This document shows positions 1 through 7,364 of a stretch of DNA of 19,100 bases, in pieces. How positions within the stretch are numbered: position 1 is the first letter of the stretch; each line of letters starts with the position of its first letter. A program made the translations under genes and the position numbers. This DNA is from JAICIG01 sp035532215. GTDB lineage: Bacteria > Planctomycetota > Planctomycetia > Pirellulales > JAICIG01. The stretch lies in the NCBI GenBank assembly GCA_035532215.1, contig DATKRK010000022.1:1-19100 (forward strand). Reading direction: 5' to 3'. A model generated the notes under the pieces. That model did not search any database. It was not told where the DNA came from and saw only the letters and a list, made by a program, of their open reading frames with translations.

Positions 1-1
1 A

Positions 2-133
2 ACTTTCCAAGAATTCCAAGCGGCCATTGATGGTTGCTTGGCAAAGATTCCCACCGAGCACCGAGAGCAACTGCAATCCCTGATGACCCATAATTTCCAG
101 ACCTTCAACCCGGCCTCATTCTTGGCCGCGTGA
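2..133 (+). CDS. IS630-like transposase, C-terminal end (partial)
   Basis: The window opens inside a rightward reading frame that runs from base 2 to a TGA at 131-133 and encodes 43 residues. The peptide contains FQEFQAAIDGCLAKIP and ends with a segment including LMTHNFQTF. This resembles the extreme C-terminus of IS630-family transposases, which commonly end with a helical 'F..F..AI...L..IP' segment and a short 'NFQ.F' tail. The DDE catalytic residues would lie upstream, outside the window, so activity cannot be judged. The gene lies just left of the leftward sulfatase gene, with a 228-bp gap that should contain the right end of the insertion sequence. The family call is from memory of the C-terminal pattern and is moderate. 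Confidence 0.55.
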   Translation, partial: TFQEFQAAIDGCLAKIPTEHREQLQSLMTHNFQTFNPASFLAA

Positions 134-361
134 CGTATAAACTTCGCGTCGGCGCGTCCATCGGTTTGACGCGAGGCGCACGTCCACGGACGCCAGAATC
201 TACGCGGGTGCGCCGGACCTGTGGAGGTTAAGGATTCCACGATTCGGCGGCTACCAGCCGCCAGGATTTAGACGAGTGCCAGGCCATGGCCGAGAATTGA
301 GTCGCCATCTTACACCCGTTTAAGCTTTGCTTGCGATTGGACAAAGCGCTCGCAACGCGAA
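134..361. other. Gap between transposase end and sulfatase stop
   Basis: No convincing gene is seen. A perfect 7-bp hairpin (GGCGGCT, loop ACC, AGCCGCC) sits at 247-263 and could act in termination for either flanking gene, although no clear T-run follows on either strand. The right terminal inverted repeat of the IS630-like element should be within the first part of this stretch, but its partner end is outside the window, so it cannot be delimited. Confidence 0.4.
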
Positions 362-1765
362 CTAATCCAATTGCGGTTCTGCCCGGGTGACGCCGGCCGC
401 ATGCGTTTTTACGGCGGCTTGAATGCGGGCGAGGACGTCGCGGTGTTCGGCGGCCACATTGCGTTTCTCAGAAGGATCGCGGCCGAGATGGAACAACAAG
501 GGCGGATTGTGCCGCTCGGGCTTCGCCTGGCCGTATCCCGTCTGGGTGAAGAAATGCGCCTTCCAGGGACCAAGGCGGCAGGCGGCCAGGTCGTTACCGC
601 GGTAGTAAAAGAAAGGCGTTTCCACAAGCGCCATTCGCTCGAACAACACTGGCGACAAATCTCGACCATCGATAGTCACGCCTTTTGGCAACGGCGCGCC
701 GGCTAGCGCCAGGGCCGTGGAAAAGAGATCCATCGTGTTGGCTAATTCGCTCGTCACCGCTGGCTCTATGCGGCCGGGCCACCAGGCAATGCCCGGCTCG
801 CGCATGCCTCCTTCCCAAGTGCTCCCTTTGCCGTCGCGCAGCAGTCCCGCGCTGCCGCCTTGGTCGCCCATGATCAGCCATGGGCCGTTGTCACTGGTGA
901 AAAACACGAACGTCCGTTCGGCGAGCCCTTCGCTGCGCAGCGCATCGAGCACCTGGCCGACGCTCCAGTCCAACTCTTCGACCGCATCGCCGTAGACGCC
1001 TGCTCGACTTTTCCCTTTGAAACTCGACGACGCAAACAACGGTGTATGTGGGAAAGTGTGAGCGAAATACAAGAAGAACGGCGAAGTCTTATTTTCGCGG
1101 ATGAATTTTACGGCCTCGGCCGCATATCGCTTGGTCAGCGTCGTTTGATCGACGGGCCGTTCAACGACCTTGCCGTTGCGCAGCAGGGGCACGTTCCAGC
1201 CGTCCTCGGGCGGCGTCGGGGAGTGCTCGTTCGCTCCCGGCAGAGCATCCATGTCATTTGAATACGGCAGGCCGAAGCTTTGATCGAAGCCTTGGTCGAG
1301 CGGCCGCGAGCCCTCGTGAATGCCCAGATGCCATTTGCCAATCTGCGCGGTCGCATAGCCTTGTTCGCCGAGCGCCTCGGCGATCGTGACTTCTTGGGGC
1401 GGTAATCCGCCTTCCGAATCCGGAAACAACACTCGTCGGTAGCCGCACATGCCGTTGCGCATCGGATAACGGCCGGTCAACAGCGCAGCTCGACTGGGCG
1501 TGCAGACCTCCGCAGCCGAATAGAAATCAGTAAATCGCAATCCCTCGGCCGCCATGCGATCGAGGTGCGGAGTGCGAATGGTCGGCGAGCCGTAACAGCC
1601 CAGATCGCCGTACCCAAGATCATCGGCGAAGATGATCACCACGTTGGGCTTGGCCGGCGGCTCTGCGCCGCGCGCCCCCGACGCCAGCAGCCAAGGAAGG
1701 ATCGAGGCGACGATGAAGCTTGCGCGTGCCTGACATCGGAGTTTAAGTTCAATCAGGACTGTCAT
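362..1765 (-). CDS. Secreted sulfatase (arylsulfatase family, formylglycine type)
   Basis: This encodes an alkaline-phosphatase-fold sulfatase that would hydrolyse sulfate esters, probably on sulfated polysaccharides, in the periplasm or outside the cell. I choose the ATG at 1765 because GAAGGA lies 6 bases upstream; an upstream in-frame start at 1813 has no such support. The protein is 467 residues with a signal peptide ending near ASGARGA. Numbered from the upstream start, visible motifs are FADDLGYGDLGCYG at 62-75 (metal-binding Asp pair), CTPSR at 104-108 (the C-x-P-x-R site converted to formylglycine), GKWHLG at 159-164, histidines 252 and 256, and SDNG at 307-310. All key residues are present and the length is normal. 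It follows the unrecognised secreted protein gene by 48 bases, so the two are probably cotranscribed. Such sulfatases are strongly expanded in planctomycetes. The natural substrate cannot be read from the sequence. Confidence 0.95.
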   Translation of the reverse strand: MTVLIELKLRCQARASFIVASILPWLLASGARGAEPPAKPNVVIIFADDLGYGDLGCYGSPTIRTPHLDRMAAEGLRFTDFYSAAEVCTPSRAALLTGRYPMRNGMCGYRRVLFPDSEGGLPPQEVTIAEALGEQGYATAQIGKWHLGIHEGSRPLDQGFDQSFGLPYSNDMDALPGANEHSPTPPEDGWNVPLLRNGKVVERPVDQTTLTKRYAAEAVKFIRENKTSPFFLYFAHTFPHTPLFASSSFKGKSRAGVYGDAVEELDWSVGQVLDALRSEGLAERTFVFFTSDNGPWLIMGDQGGSAGLLRDGKGSTWEGGMREPGIAWWPGRIEPAVTSELANTMDLFSTALALAGAPLPKGVTIDGRDLSPVLFERMALVETPFFYYRGNDLAACRLGPWKAHFFTQTGYGQAKPERHNPPLLFHLGRDPSEKRNVAAEHRDVLARIQAAVKTHAAGVTRAEPQLD

Positions 1766-1813
1766 CAGGATTCCTTCACTGTCGGGAGCCGGCTGCGCCT
1801 TCTGGCCTCGCAA

Positions 1814-2734
1814 TTATTCTCCCTCTGCCTGCCGGCTCCGCTGCTTGCGGTCGGTCTCTTCTCCTTCGCCATCGGACAGGGCGTCGACAACTTTGTCTCG
1901 ATAGTAGCGAAAGGTGTAGCTCGGATTATGGTCGTGCGTGTTTTCGCCGCCGCGGACGGAGGTCCAAACTTGCTTTGCGTCATACTCGATGTAGAGATTG
2001 GCGTCTGAAAAGCGCGCGACTCCATATTGCCACTGCGCCTCGTCGGCCATTTTCGCCGCCTCGACCACAAGAATCACTTCAGGGTCGGTCCCCGCGGACG
2101 AAGCGAAGATGAATACGGCGCCGTCGATCAACTCGAGATTATCGCTTTGATACCGATACGCCGGTTGCGGCAGCAAGCGCAAATCCCAGCGCTCGCCCCG
2201 CAGCGTCACGCTGTGCGCCGTAAACCGGCGGGCAATCGACCGCAGTTGGACCAGGCGGGCGCTCGGCGAAGGGGCGGGAGGATCAACTCCTTCGACGACT
2301 AGCCGCGGAAGATGCCCTCGCGGCGACCAGCGGTTGGCGCTGCCGCTTGTACGCACGGGTTCGAGAACGACGGGCGATAACGAGTGGAATTCGTGAGATA
2401 CCACTAGGCGGCCTTTCTCCGGATGCACGAAAATCGTGCCGATGACTTCGGCGCACCCGCGATGGGTCCACGCGAATACCGCGCCGTGCGTAGCGCCTTC
2501 CTGCCCGTGATAGCGAGTCGGATTTGTCCAGAGGAACACGGGCTCGTCGCGAAACTTGAGCTCGACAGCATGTTCCGCGTCGCGAAAGATGCGGTAGTCG
2601 GCCGCTTCATGCTGAAAAAGCTCAAGTCGACGAGCTTGCAGCGCCGACTTCGTCTCCTCTTCTGGCGTCTGAGATGGCGCGGCCAACTGCCCTACGTAAA
2701 ACAAGGCCATGCACAACGAGAGCGGACCCGTCAT
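1814..2734 (-). CDS. Hypothetical secreted protein upstream of sulfatase
   Basis: I do not recognise a named family. The chosen start is the ATG at 2734, preceded by the strong ribosome site AGGGGGG five to six bases upstream; the open frame extends to 2818 but the extra N-terminus looks unlike a gene start. The 306-residue product begins MTGPLSLCMALFYVGQLAAP, a typical signal peptide. The mature part is rich in aromatic residues and beta-prone stretches, with phrases such as DEPVFLWTNPTR, GAVFAWTHRGCAEVIGTIF and YQSDNLELIDGAVFIFAS, and ends in a very charged tail. It probably forms an extracytoplasmic beta-rich domain. It is the first gene of a two-gene leftward unit with the sulfatase, 48 bases apart. 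Proteins of this look occur in planctomycetes to my memory, but I assign no function. Confidence 0.8.
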   Translation of the reverse strand: MTGPLSLCMALFYVGQLAAPSQTPEEETKSALQARRLELFQHEAADYRIFRDAEHAVELKFRDEPVFLWTNPTRYHGQEGATHGAVFAWTHRGCAEVIGTIFVHPEKGRLVVSHEFHSLSPVVLEPVRTSGSANRWSPRGHLPRLVVEGVDPPAPSPSARLVQLRSIARRFTAHSVTLRGERWDLRLLPQPAYRYQSDNLELIDGAVFIFASSAGTDPEVILVVEAAKMADEAQWQYGVARFSDANLYIEYDAKQVWTSVRGGENTHDHNPSYTFRYYRDKVVDALSDGEGEETDRKQRSRQAEGE

Positions 2735-3103
2735 GGAACACCCCCCTGAATCCTGCAGTAAGGAACGAGTGAACGCCCAGCATAGAATATACTCGGCGTG
2801 CAAAATGAAAGCCAGCAAGCCCGGCGACGCTGCAGGAGCACTGCAAGGTTAGTTTTGCGAACTGAGGAACGGCGGGCGCCGTATGACGAGGGTCTCAGAG
2901 GGCGCAGAGTCTGATTGGGGGGAATTCTGCAAGGTGGTCTCTCATGGTGCGTTTGGAATCGCTGGCCGCAGTTTTTCACCCAGATTCCCGATCCTCGCAA
3001 GCGGCATCACCCCGCGTAGAATGCCCGCGCCGTTCACGATCCGCCTAGCGACCGTCCGCTTTGCCGCCAAGCACGCCGTGGCCCGCTTGGGCGTGGCGAG
3101 GCG
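2735..3103. other. Intergenic region, promoter side of the 1814-2734 gene
   Basis: About 370 bases lie between the stop of the PQQ-propeller gene (3104) and the start of the secreted protein gene (2734), both leftward. I see no convincing coding sequence; the short open frames here lack ribosome sites and natural protein composition. It should hold the 3' end of the propeller transcript and the promoter of the two-gene unit, but no clear promoter boxes or intrinsic terminator could be identified by eye. Confidence 0.5.
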
Positions 3104-4537
3104 CTATCGCCCAAAGTCGAACGCCCGCAGCTCTTTGTCGCTGCGAATGTAAAGCCGGCTGCCGACGACCGCGGGCGACGTCCACGTCGGGCCGTCGGTC
3201 AGTTTGCTTTGGCCCAATTCGCGATAGCCCTCCGGGCTGGCGGCGACGAGCAGCAACTGGCCGCGCTCGTTGAGACATAACAATCGCGAGCCGGCCAGCA
3301 CCGGCGTGCAGTAATAGCCGTGATGTCCTTCGACCCAGACGGTCTTGCCGTCGGCCAGGCGCACGCAAGCGAATTCGCCGCCGTCGTTCATCCCATACAC
3401 GTGGCCCTCGTGAATCAGCATCGACGAGAGATAGCTGGTCAGTTCGAGATTCTCCCAGGCGACTTGCTTTCGCCATCCATCCCCTTCGCGCGAAATGCGC
3501 AACGCCGTGAGCGGCCGGCTGGTGGCAGTGAACAGCACGAACTCCCCGTGCGCCACCGGCGTGCCGATGCTCTCGTCGTATTGAATCTGAAACGGGTGCT
3601 TCCACAGCGGGCGTCCGTCGGCCGGATCGAGACCGACCACGTGCGGGCCGGTCATGACCACGATCTGCCGCTTGCCGGCCACTTCGGCCACAATGGGCGA
3701 CGAATACGAGACGTTCTCGCGGAGCGACTTCCAGGCAACTTCGCCCGTCTTGGCGTGAAAGGCCATGATCGTTCCGCCCGAGGCGCCCCCCACGCTGCAG
3801 ACCAGCAAATCGTCGACGAACGTCGGCGAGCCGGTATATCCAAATAGCGGAACCGGCGCTCCTTGGCCTTCACCCACCGGCACGATGACGTTTTCCGTGC
3901 CGTTGACGTAAGCGCGGCCGCCTCGAAGCGCCTGCCGAGCGCCGAACTGGGCGGGCAAATTGACCTGCCAAATGACGCTTCCGTCCTTCAAGTCGAGGCA
4001 TTCGAGCCAGCCGGCGATGCCCAGGCAGTAAACGCGGTCGTCGCGCACGAGCGGCGTCGATTTGGGGCCGTTTCCGTGCCGGGCGCCGACTTCGTGCGGA
4101 TCGAAATCGACCGGGTGCGTCCGCTCCCAGACGAGCTCGCCCGTCTCAGCGTCGAAGGCCAATGTGCGTTCCGTGCCGTCCTGGCGATCGGTGATGACGA
4201 CGCGGCCCCCGGCGACGACCGGCGAGGACCAGCCGGTTCCAAGCGCAGCTCGCCAAAACGGGCTCGGCGCCTCTTCAGGCCAAGTCTCGGGCAGTTGCGT
4301 TTTGCCGGCGACGCCTTGGCCGCCGGGCCCGCGCCAGCCGGGCCAAGACTGGCCCGGTTCGAGCGGAGTCGCCGGACGAGCGGCCAAACGCTCGCTGGCC
4401 CGCACTTGCGCCGCGTTGGAACCGGCGTTTGACGCCCGCGAATTGCCTTGCGGCGCGGCGCGCCCTTGACCGCAGCCGGGGCCCGCCGCCAGCAAACCCA
4501 AAGTGCAGATCCAACACGCTATCGCTCGGCAAATCAT
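3104..4537 (-). CDS. Secreted PQQ-like beta-propeller protein
   Basis: This encodes a quinoprotein-like beta-propeller of about 477 residues, of the type common in planctomycetes. The start is set at the ATG at 4537; a TTG two codons upstream at 4543 is the alternative, and neither has an ideal ribosome site. The N-terminus is hydrophobic and followed by a cysteine (GPGC), so it may be a lipoprotein, although the lipobox is weak. After a low-complexity linker comes the motif WPGWRGPGGQGV, which typically opens this group. Repeated blades end in Trp-containing strands such as GELVWERT, GSVIWQV, GEVAWKS, GRPLWKHPF and GKTVWVEG, the PQQ-repeat pattern. Many such proteins do not bind PQQ and probably act as binding scaffolds or in outer-layer assembly. 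No dehydrogenase active-site signature was identified, so I do not call it an enzyme. It appears to be a single-gene unit. Confidence 0.9.
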   Translation of the reverse strand: MICRAIACWICTLGLLAAGPGCGQGRAAPQGNSRASNAGSNAAQVRASERLAARPATPLEPGQSWPGWRGPGGQGVAGKTQLPETWPEEAPSPFWRAALGTGWSSPVVAGGRVVITDRQDGTERTLAFDAETGELVWERTHPVDFDPHEVGARHGNGPKSTPLVRDDRVYCLGIAGWLECLDLKDGSVIWQVNLPAQFGARQALRGGRAYVNGTENVIVPVGEGQGAPVPLFGYTGSPTFVDDLLVCSVGGASGGTIMAFHAKTGEVAWKSLRENVSYSSPIVAEVAGKRQIVVMTGPHVVGLDPADGRPLWKHPFQIQYDESIGTPVAHGEFVLFTATSRPLTALRISREGDGWRKQVAWENLELTSYLSSMLIHEGHVYGMNDGGEFACVRLADGKTVWVEGHHGYYCTPVLAGSRLLCLNERGQLLLVAASPEGYRELGQSKLTDGPTWTSPAVVGSRLYIRSDKELRAFDFGR

Positions 4538-4746
4538 TCCCAAGTCTCGCTCAGCGGGGGTCTAACGGTCGCACGGCCGGCAAACCGTACCGATCAATAT
4601 ATACTTCACGCGGTCACGAATGAGATATTTCGACATTCGTGTGGACCGCCTCCCGCCACGACGGGGCTTGTCCCTCGTTGTTCTACACAAGTGACCTACT
4701 AAAGCTGCCCGGGGCTGCAAGACGGCGCCGCGGCTGTTTTTTACGT

Positions 4747-4896
4747 AGCCCAGGCATTTATGCCTGGGATCCGCGAACCATTTCAACCTTCCGCCCCCGA
4801 TCGGCGCCTCGCGGGCCGCCGGCGGCGGCCCGCGAGGCGCCGATTGCAGAAAACGTGTGCGGCGCCGTATGGATCCCAGGCATAAATGCCTGGGCT
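4747..4896. repeat. MITE/REP-like element with nested palindromes
   Basis: The element is bounded by perfect 26-bp inverted repeats at 4747-4772 and 4871-4896. Each terminal repeat itself contains the near-perfect palindrome CCCAGGCATTTATGCCTGGG. Between them, at 4800-4844, lies a 45-bp palindrome with two perfect 21-bp arms, starting ATCGGCGCCTCGCGGG, and a 3-base centre. Partial matching (T-rich, then TAGCCC) extends a few bases outside the terminal repeats. The total is 150 bp with no coding capacity. The structure fits a miniature inverted-repeat or REP-type dispersed element mobilised in trans. Only one copy lies in this window, so mobility is inference. Confidence 0.75.
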
Positions 4897-4962
4897 AATT
4901 AAAAGTTCTGGCCGAACGTCTCATTCGTGGCCGCACACGGTATAACACGCGCGACCGGACAA

Positions 4963-5008
4963 CCGAGCGCAAAACCTGGCCCGCACGGCGGGCTTGCTTA
5001 GCGCTCGG
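4963..5008. repeat. Two-tier hairpin upstream of DUF3592 gene
   Basis: CCGAGCGC at 4963-4970 pairs perfectly with GCGCTCGG at 5001-5008, and inside it CCCGC (4980-4984) pairs with GCGGG (4988-4992) around a 3-base loop. The hairpin ends 72 bases before the DUF3592 start. It could be a leader structure, an operator, or part of a second dispersed repeat. No poly-T run follows, so it is not an obvious intrinsic terminator. Confidence 0.45.
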
Positions 5009-5080
5009 CCATAACGCATAACTCATGACAAGGCTTCACTAACCGGGCTTCACTGGACCGACCGCCGGGAGCGAGTTTCC

Positions 5081-6385
5081 TTGGCCCGTTATTCGTTCAA
5101 CTTTTACGGAAAAAAACGCGGCGACCGGCGCACCGGGTCGAGCCAATTGCGCAGCGCCGGAGCGGGCTGCTTCTGGGCCGTATTTTTCCTGGCCGGCTGC
5201 GGCGCTTTGCTGATGATCCTGGTGCAGTTCACCATTCCCGAACTGCGAGTGAATCGCGACTTTATCGAGACGACCTGCCGCCTCGTCGATCGGCGCATCG
5301 ACGAGGACGAGCATCAAGACGGCCCCGTGTACGCCCCGGAATTCCGCGTGGAATATACCGCCGGCGGCAAGGCCTATGCCCCCTGGGCCAGCTATGAAAT
5401 CACCGACATCCACACCAGCGATCGGGCGCGCAGCGAGGCGATCCTCGAGCAATTCGAGATCGGCGGCGAGTACCCTTGCTGGTACGATCCTCGCGACCCA
5501 CAGCGCGCGGTCTTGAAACGCGGCTATACTTGGTTCGCTTGGCTGATGCTGCTGTTTCCCGTCCCGTTTCTCGCGATCGGGGGCGGCGGGCTGTTTTACG
5601 TGGTTTGGAATTGGGGAAAATCAGCCGAGCGCCGCGCCGTCGAGGCCAAGCGGCCGGCGCGGCATGACCTGTTCGACGAGGCCGGAGGCGTCGAATCGCA
5701 ATTCCCCTACGTGCCCAGCGACGCGGTGCTGACCGATAGCCCGGGCACGCGATTGGCCTTCCGCCTGCCGGTGGCGACCGCGGGCTGGAACTTGCTGCTG
5801 CTGTCGATCGTGGCGCTGCTCTGGAACCTGGTCGTCGCATTCTGGGTCGTCAAGGCCATCGGCAGTCACCTGGCAGGAAAGCCCGACTGGTTCCAAACCT
5901 TGTTCCTGATTCCTTTTGCCCTGATCGGCTGCGGATTGATCGCGATGATCGTGCGGCAGCTCTTGATCGACACGGGCGTTGGCTCGACGATCGTCGAGAT
6001 TTCCGGACACCCGCTCTATCCGGGCCGGCAATATGAATTGTTCATTTCGCAGAACAGCCGGCTGAAGCTGGAATCGTTCGAGGTGCTGCTGGTCTGCGAG
6101 GAAGAGGCGTCTTATCGCCAAGGCACCGACACTCGGACCGCTCTGCGGCGAGTTTGCCAACAGCGAGTGCTGCGCCACGAATCGCTCGACCTGTCTCAAG
6201 GCGAGCCCTTCGAGACGAAGGCGCCGCTCGACGTGCCGCCCGGCGCCATGCACTCGTTTCGCGCCGACCACAACCGGATTCAGTGGCGGTTGATCGTCAA
6301 AGGCAAGGCGGCGCGGCGGCCGGCCTTCGAACGCAGCTTCCGCCTGCACGTTTATCCGCCGGCCTCGGGAGGCGACGCGGCATGA
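5081..6385 (+). CDS. DUF3592-domain multi-pass membrane protein
   Basis: This 434-residue protein starts at a TTG at 5081; GGGAG lies about 9 bases upstream and no in-frame ATG is available nearby. The first membrane segment is around residues 30-52. The following segment to about 148 has the DUF3592 pattern and ends in a stretch like YPCWYDPRDPQRAVLKRG, matching the family's 'V.YDP..P..AVL..G' motif. Further membrane segments are near 149-177, 236-260 and 269-295. The remainder (about 300-434) is beta-rich and ends in strands such as WRLIVKG and FRLHVYP, resembling an arrestin-like sandwich. The gene overlaps the next one by ATGA, so the two are probably translationally coupled and their products may interact. 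The biochemical role is not known. Orientation is opposite to the flanking propeller gene. Confidence 0.85.
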   Translation: MARYSFNFYGKKRGDRRTGSSQLRSAGAGCFWAVFFLAGCGALLMILVQFTIPELRVNRDFIETTCRLVDRRIDEDEHQDGPVYAPEFRVEYTAGGKAYAPWASYEITDIHTSDRARSEAILEQFEIGGEYPCWYDPRDPQRAVLKRGYTWFAWLMLLFPVPFLAIGGGGLFYVVWNWGKSAERRAVEAKRPARHDLFDEAGGVESQFPYVPSDAVLTDSPGTRLAFRLPVATAGWNLLLLSIVALLWNLVVAFWVVKAIGSHLAGKPDWFQTLFLIPFALIGCGLIAMIVRQLLIDTGVGSTIVEISGHPLYPGRQYELFISQNSRLKLESFEVLLVCEEEASYRQGTDTRTALRRVCQQRVLRHESLDLSQGEPFETKAPLDVPPGAMHSFRADHNRIQWRLIVKGKAARRPAFERSFRLHVYPPASGGDAA

Positions 6386-6783
6386 TCGGCGCCGAGGTTT
6401 ACGTGCAACTCGACGGACGACGCACCGTCTACCAGCCGGGCGAAACCCTCTCCGGCGAGTATCATCTCGAATCGCTCTCGCTGTCCGAACCGGCCGCGAT
6501 CGAGGTCTCCGTCGTCTGGCACACCGAGGGGCAGGGGGACGAAGATTTAGCCGTGCACTATTTCGAACGATTGGACCGCGATGAGCGGCCCGAAGTCGAT
6601 CTCCGCCGGCCGCAACGGTTCAGCGTTTCGCTGCCTCGCAGCCCGCTGAGCTATGAAGGCCTGATCGTCAAGATCCGCTGGTGCGTGCGCGTCCGAGTTT
6701 TCCTGTCGCGCGGCAAAGAACTGTTCGCCGAAGCGCCGTTCCAACTCGGCACGGTTCCTCCGGGCCGGCTCGTCGACGCGTAA
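6382..6783 (+). CDS. Arrestin-like beta-sandwich protein
   Basis: This 133-residue protein starts at the ATG at 6382, which overlaps the stop of the DUF3592 gene (ATGA) and has GGGAGG about ten bases upstream. A longer in-frame extension starting inside the preceding gene exists, but it is explained as the out-of-frame shadow of that gene. The protein begins with a strand, then TVYQPGETLSGEYHLES, resembling the opening strands of arrestin N-like domains. It ends with IVKIRWCVRVRVFLSRGKEL and FQLGTV, the alternating pattern of a beta-sandwich edge. There is no signal peptide or membrane segment, so it is probably cytoplasmic, associated with the membrane partner encoded just upstream. The fold assignment is by pattern only; no enzymatic motif is seen. 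Confidence 0.75.
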   Translation: MIGAEVYVQLDGRRTVYQPGETLSGEYHLESLSLSEPAAIEVSVVWHTEGQGDEDLAVHYFERLDRDERPEVDLRRPQRFSVSLPRSPLSYEGLIVKIRWCVRVRVFLSRGKELFAEAPFQLGTVPPGRLVDA

Positions 6784-6806
6784 ATACGAAGTCGTTCGGC
6801 AGATGC

Positions 6807-6896
6807 TGTAGGGAACGTCCTCCGTGGCGTTCCGCGATCGTGCGAATCGGCGCCCTTTCCGTCCTTCTTGGCACGCCACGGAGGGCGTGCCCTACA
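6807..6896. repeat. Imperfect inverted-repeat element (REP/MITE-like)
   Basis: The left arm at 6807-6833 and right arm at 6870-6896 are 27 bases each and match as inverted repeats with three mismatches; the shared core is CCTCCGTGGCGT. The spacer is 36 bases. The element lies between the arrestin-like gene stop and the 3' end of the tRNA-Ile gene, which end convergently here. It could serve as a bidirectional terminator or be a dispersed repeat. There is no coding capacity. Confidence 0.65.
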
Positions 6897-6909
6897 CGAT
6901 TCGTGCCAA

Positions 6910-7233
6910 TAGGACCGGCAGGATTCGAACCTGCAACCAAGGGATTATGCTTGCCACTTCGGCTTTCGCCGCCCCTTTCGGGTTCGTGGTCTGGACCATA
7001 CCTTCGCTTTACGCGTCTGCCGTCTGGTCTCTACACCTTCCGCCGCGTTTCGGGCGGCTTGGCTCGGGATCAACATGTCTCTCGACGAGATTTAGCCTTC
7101 CCCGAATTTGACAGATTCTACTGAAGTCCTCGCTCTCGCGAAAACGACAGCAACCCATTCGGGCGCGACCGTGCAAACCATGTTTAGGTCGTCCCGCTCA
7201 AGTCCCCTGCTCTAACCGTTGAGCTACGGTCCC
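6910..7233 (-). tRNA. tRNA-Ile(CAU), interrupted by group I intron
   Basis: Exon 1 is 7233-7201 (33 nt) and exon 2 is 6949-6910 (40 nt), together a 73-nt tRNA. The acceptor GGGACCG pairs with CGGTCCT (one G-U pair), the discriminator is A, and CCA is not encoded. The D arm GCTC/GAGC and T arm GCAGG/CCTGC around TTCGAAT are normal. The spliced anticodon arm is GGGGA, loop CTCATAA, TCCCT, giving anticodon CAU. The GGGGACT...CATAATCCCTTGG context matches the isoleucine-2 type, in which C34 is modified to lysidine by TilS to read AUA, rather than initiator or elongator Met tRNA. The interruption falls between U33 and C34; the flanking bases allow no other placement. Maturation needs splicing of the intron listed separately. 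Confidence 0.92.
6950..7200 (-). ncRNA. Group I self-splicing intron in tRNA-Ile(CAU)
   Basis: The 251-nt insertion has the hallmarks of a group I ribozyme. Exon 1 ends in U and the intron ends in G (position 6950). Core elements appear in order on the minus strand: a P-like element AAATTCGGGGAAGG near 7109-7096, an R-like element ATCCCGAGCCAAGCC at 7070-7056, and an S-like element GAAGGTGTAGAGACCAGACG at 7040-7021. These closely resemble the conserved core of cyanobacterial tRNA-Leu introns (subgroup IC3). A GGTTT segment in the 5' part of the intron could serve as internal guide for the ...GGACU exon end. The intron is too short for a homing endonuclease and none is visible. Short open frames across it are not genes. 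Confidence 0.9.
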
Positions 7234-7364
7234 TCTCGTTCAAGCATTTTAACGAGTGCGCGGCCGGATGTCCCGTCGATTGCCAAATTTTGGCCTGGGG
7301 CGGGATCGCTGCGCGGGGCCAGCCGGCGATTCGAGTCGCAAGCGCGAATCGCAGGCTCGACGGG

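Larger units (their letters stand above)
4538..5080. other. Divergent intergenic region with repeats
   Basis: This 543-bp stretch separates the leftward PQQ-propeller gene from the rightward DUF3592 gene and should hold the promoters of both. No protein-coding gene is supported. It contains the 150-bp palindromic element at 4747-4896 and a separate hairpin at 4963-5008, both listed separately. Short open frames across it are explained by the repeat sequence and lack ribosome sites. Confidence 0.6.

Noticed and set aside
3863..4432. Rightward 189-aa frame opposite the PQQ-propeller gene
   Set aside because: Shadow of a clearly coding leftward frame; no ribosome site and no recognisable motif.
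4900..5030. Possible integron attC-like site around the GTATAAC...CATAACTCA segment
   Set aside because: A hairpin is present, but the paired RYYYAAC/GTTRRRY core boxes are not found in correct spacing and there is no integron integrase in the window.
6824..7124. Open frames across the tRNA-Ile/intron region
   Set aside because: They translate tRNA exons and ribozyme core in arbitrary frames. No LAGLIDADG, GIY-YIG or HNH homing endonuclease motif is present.
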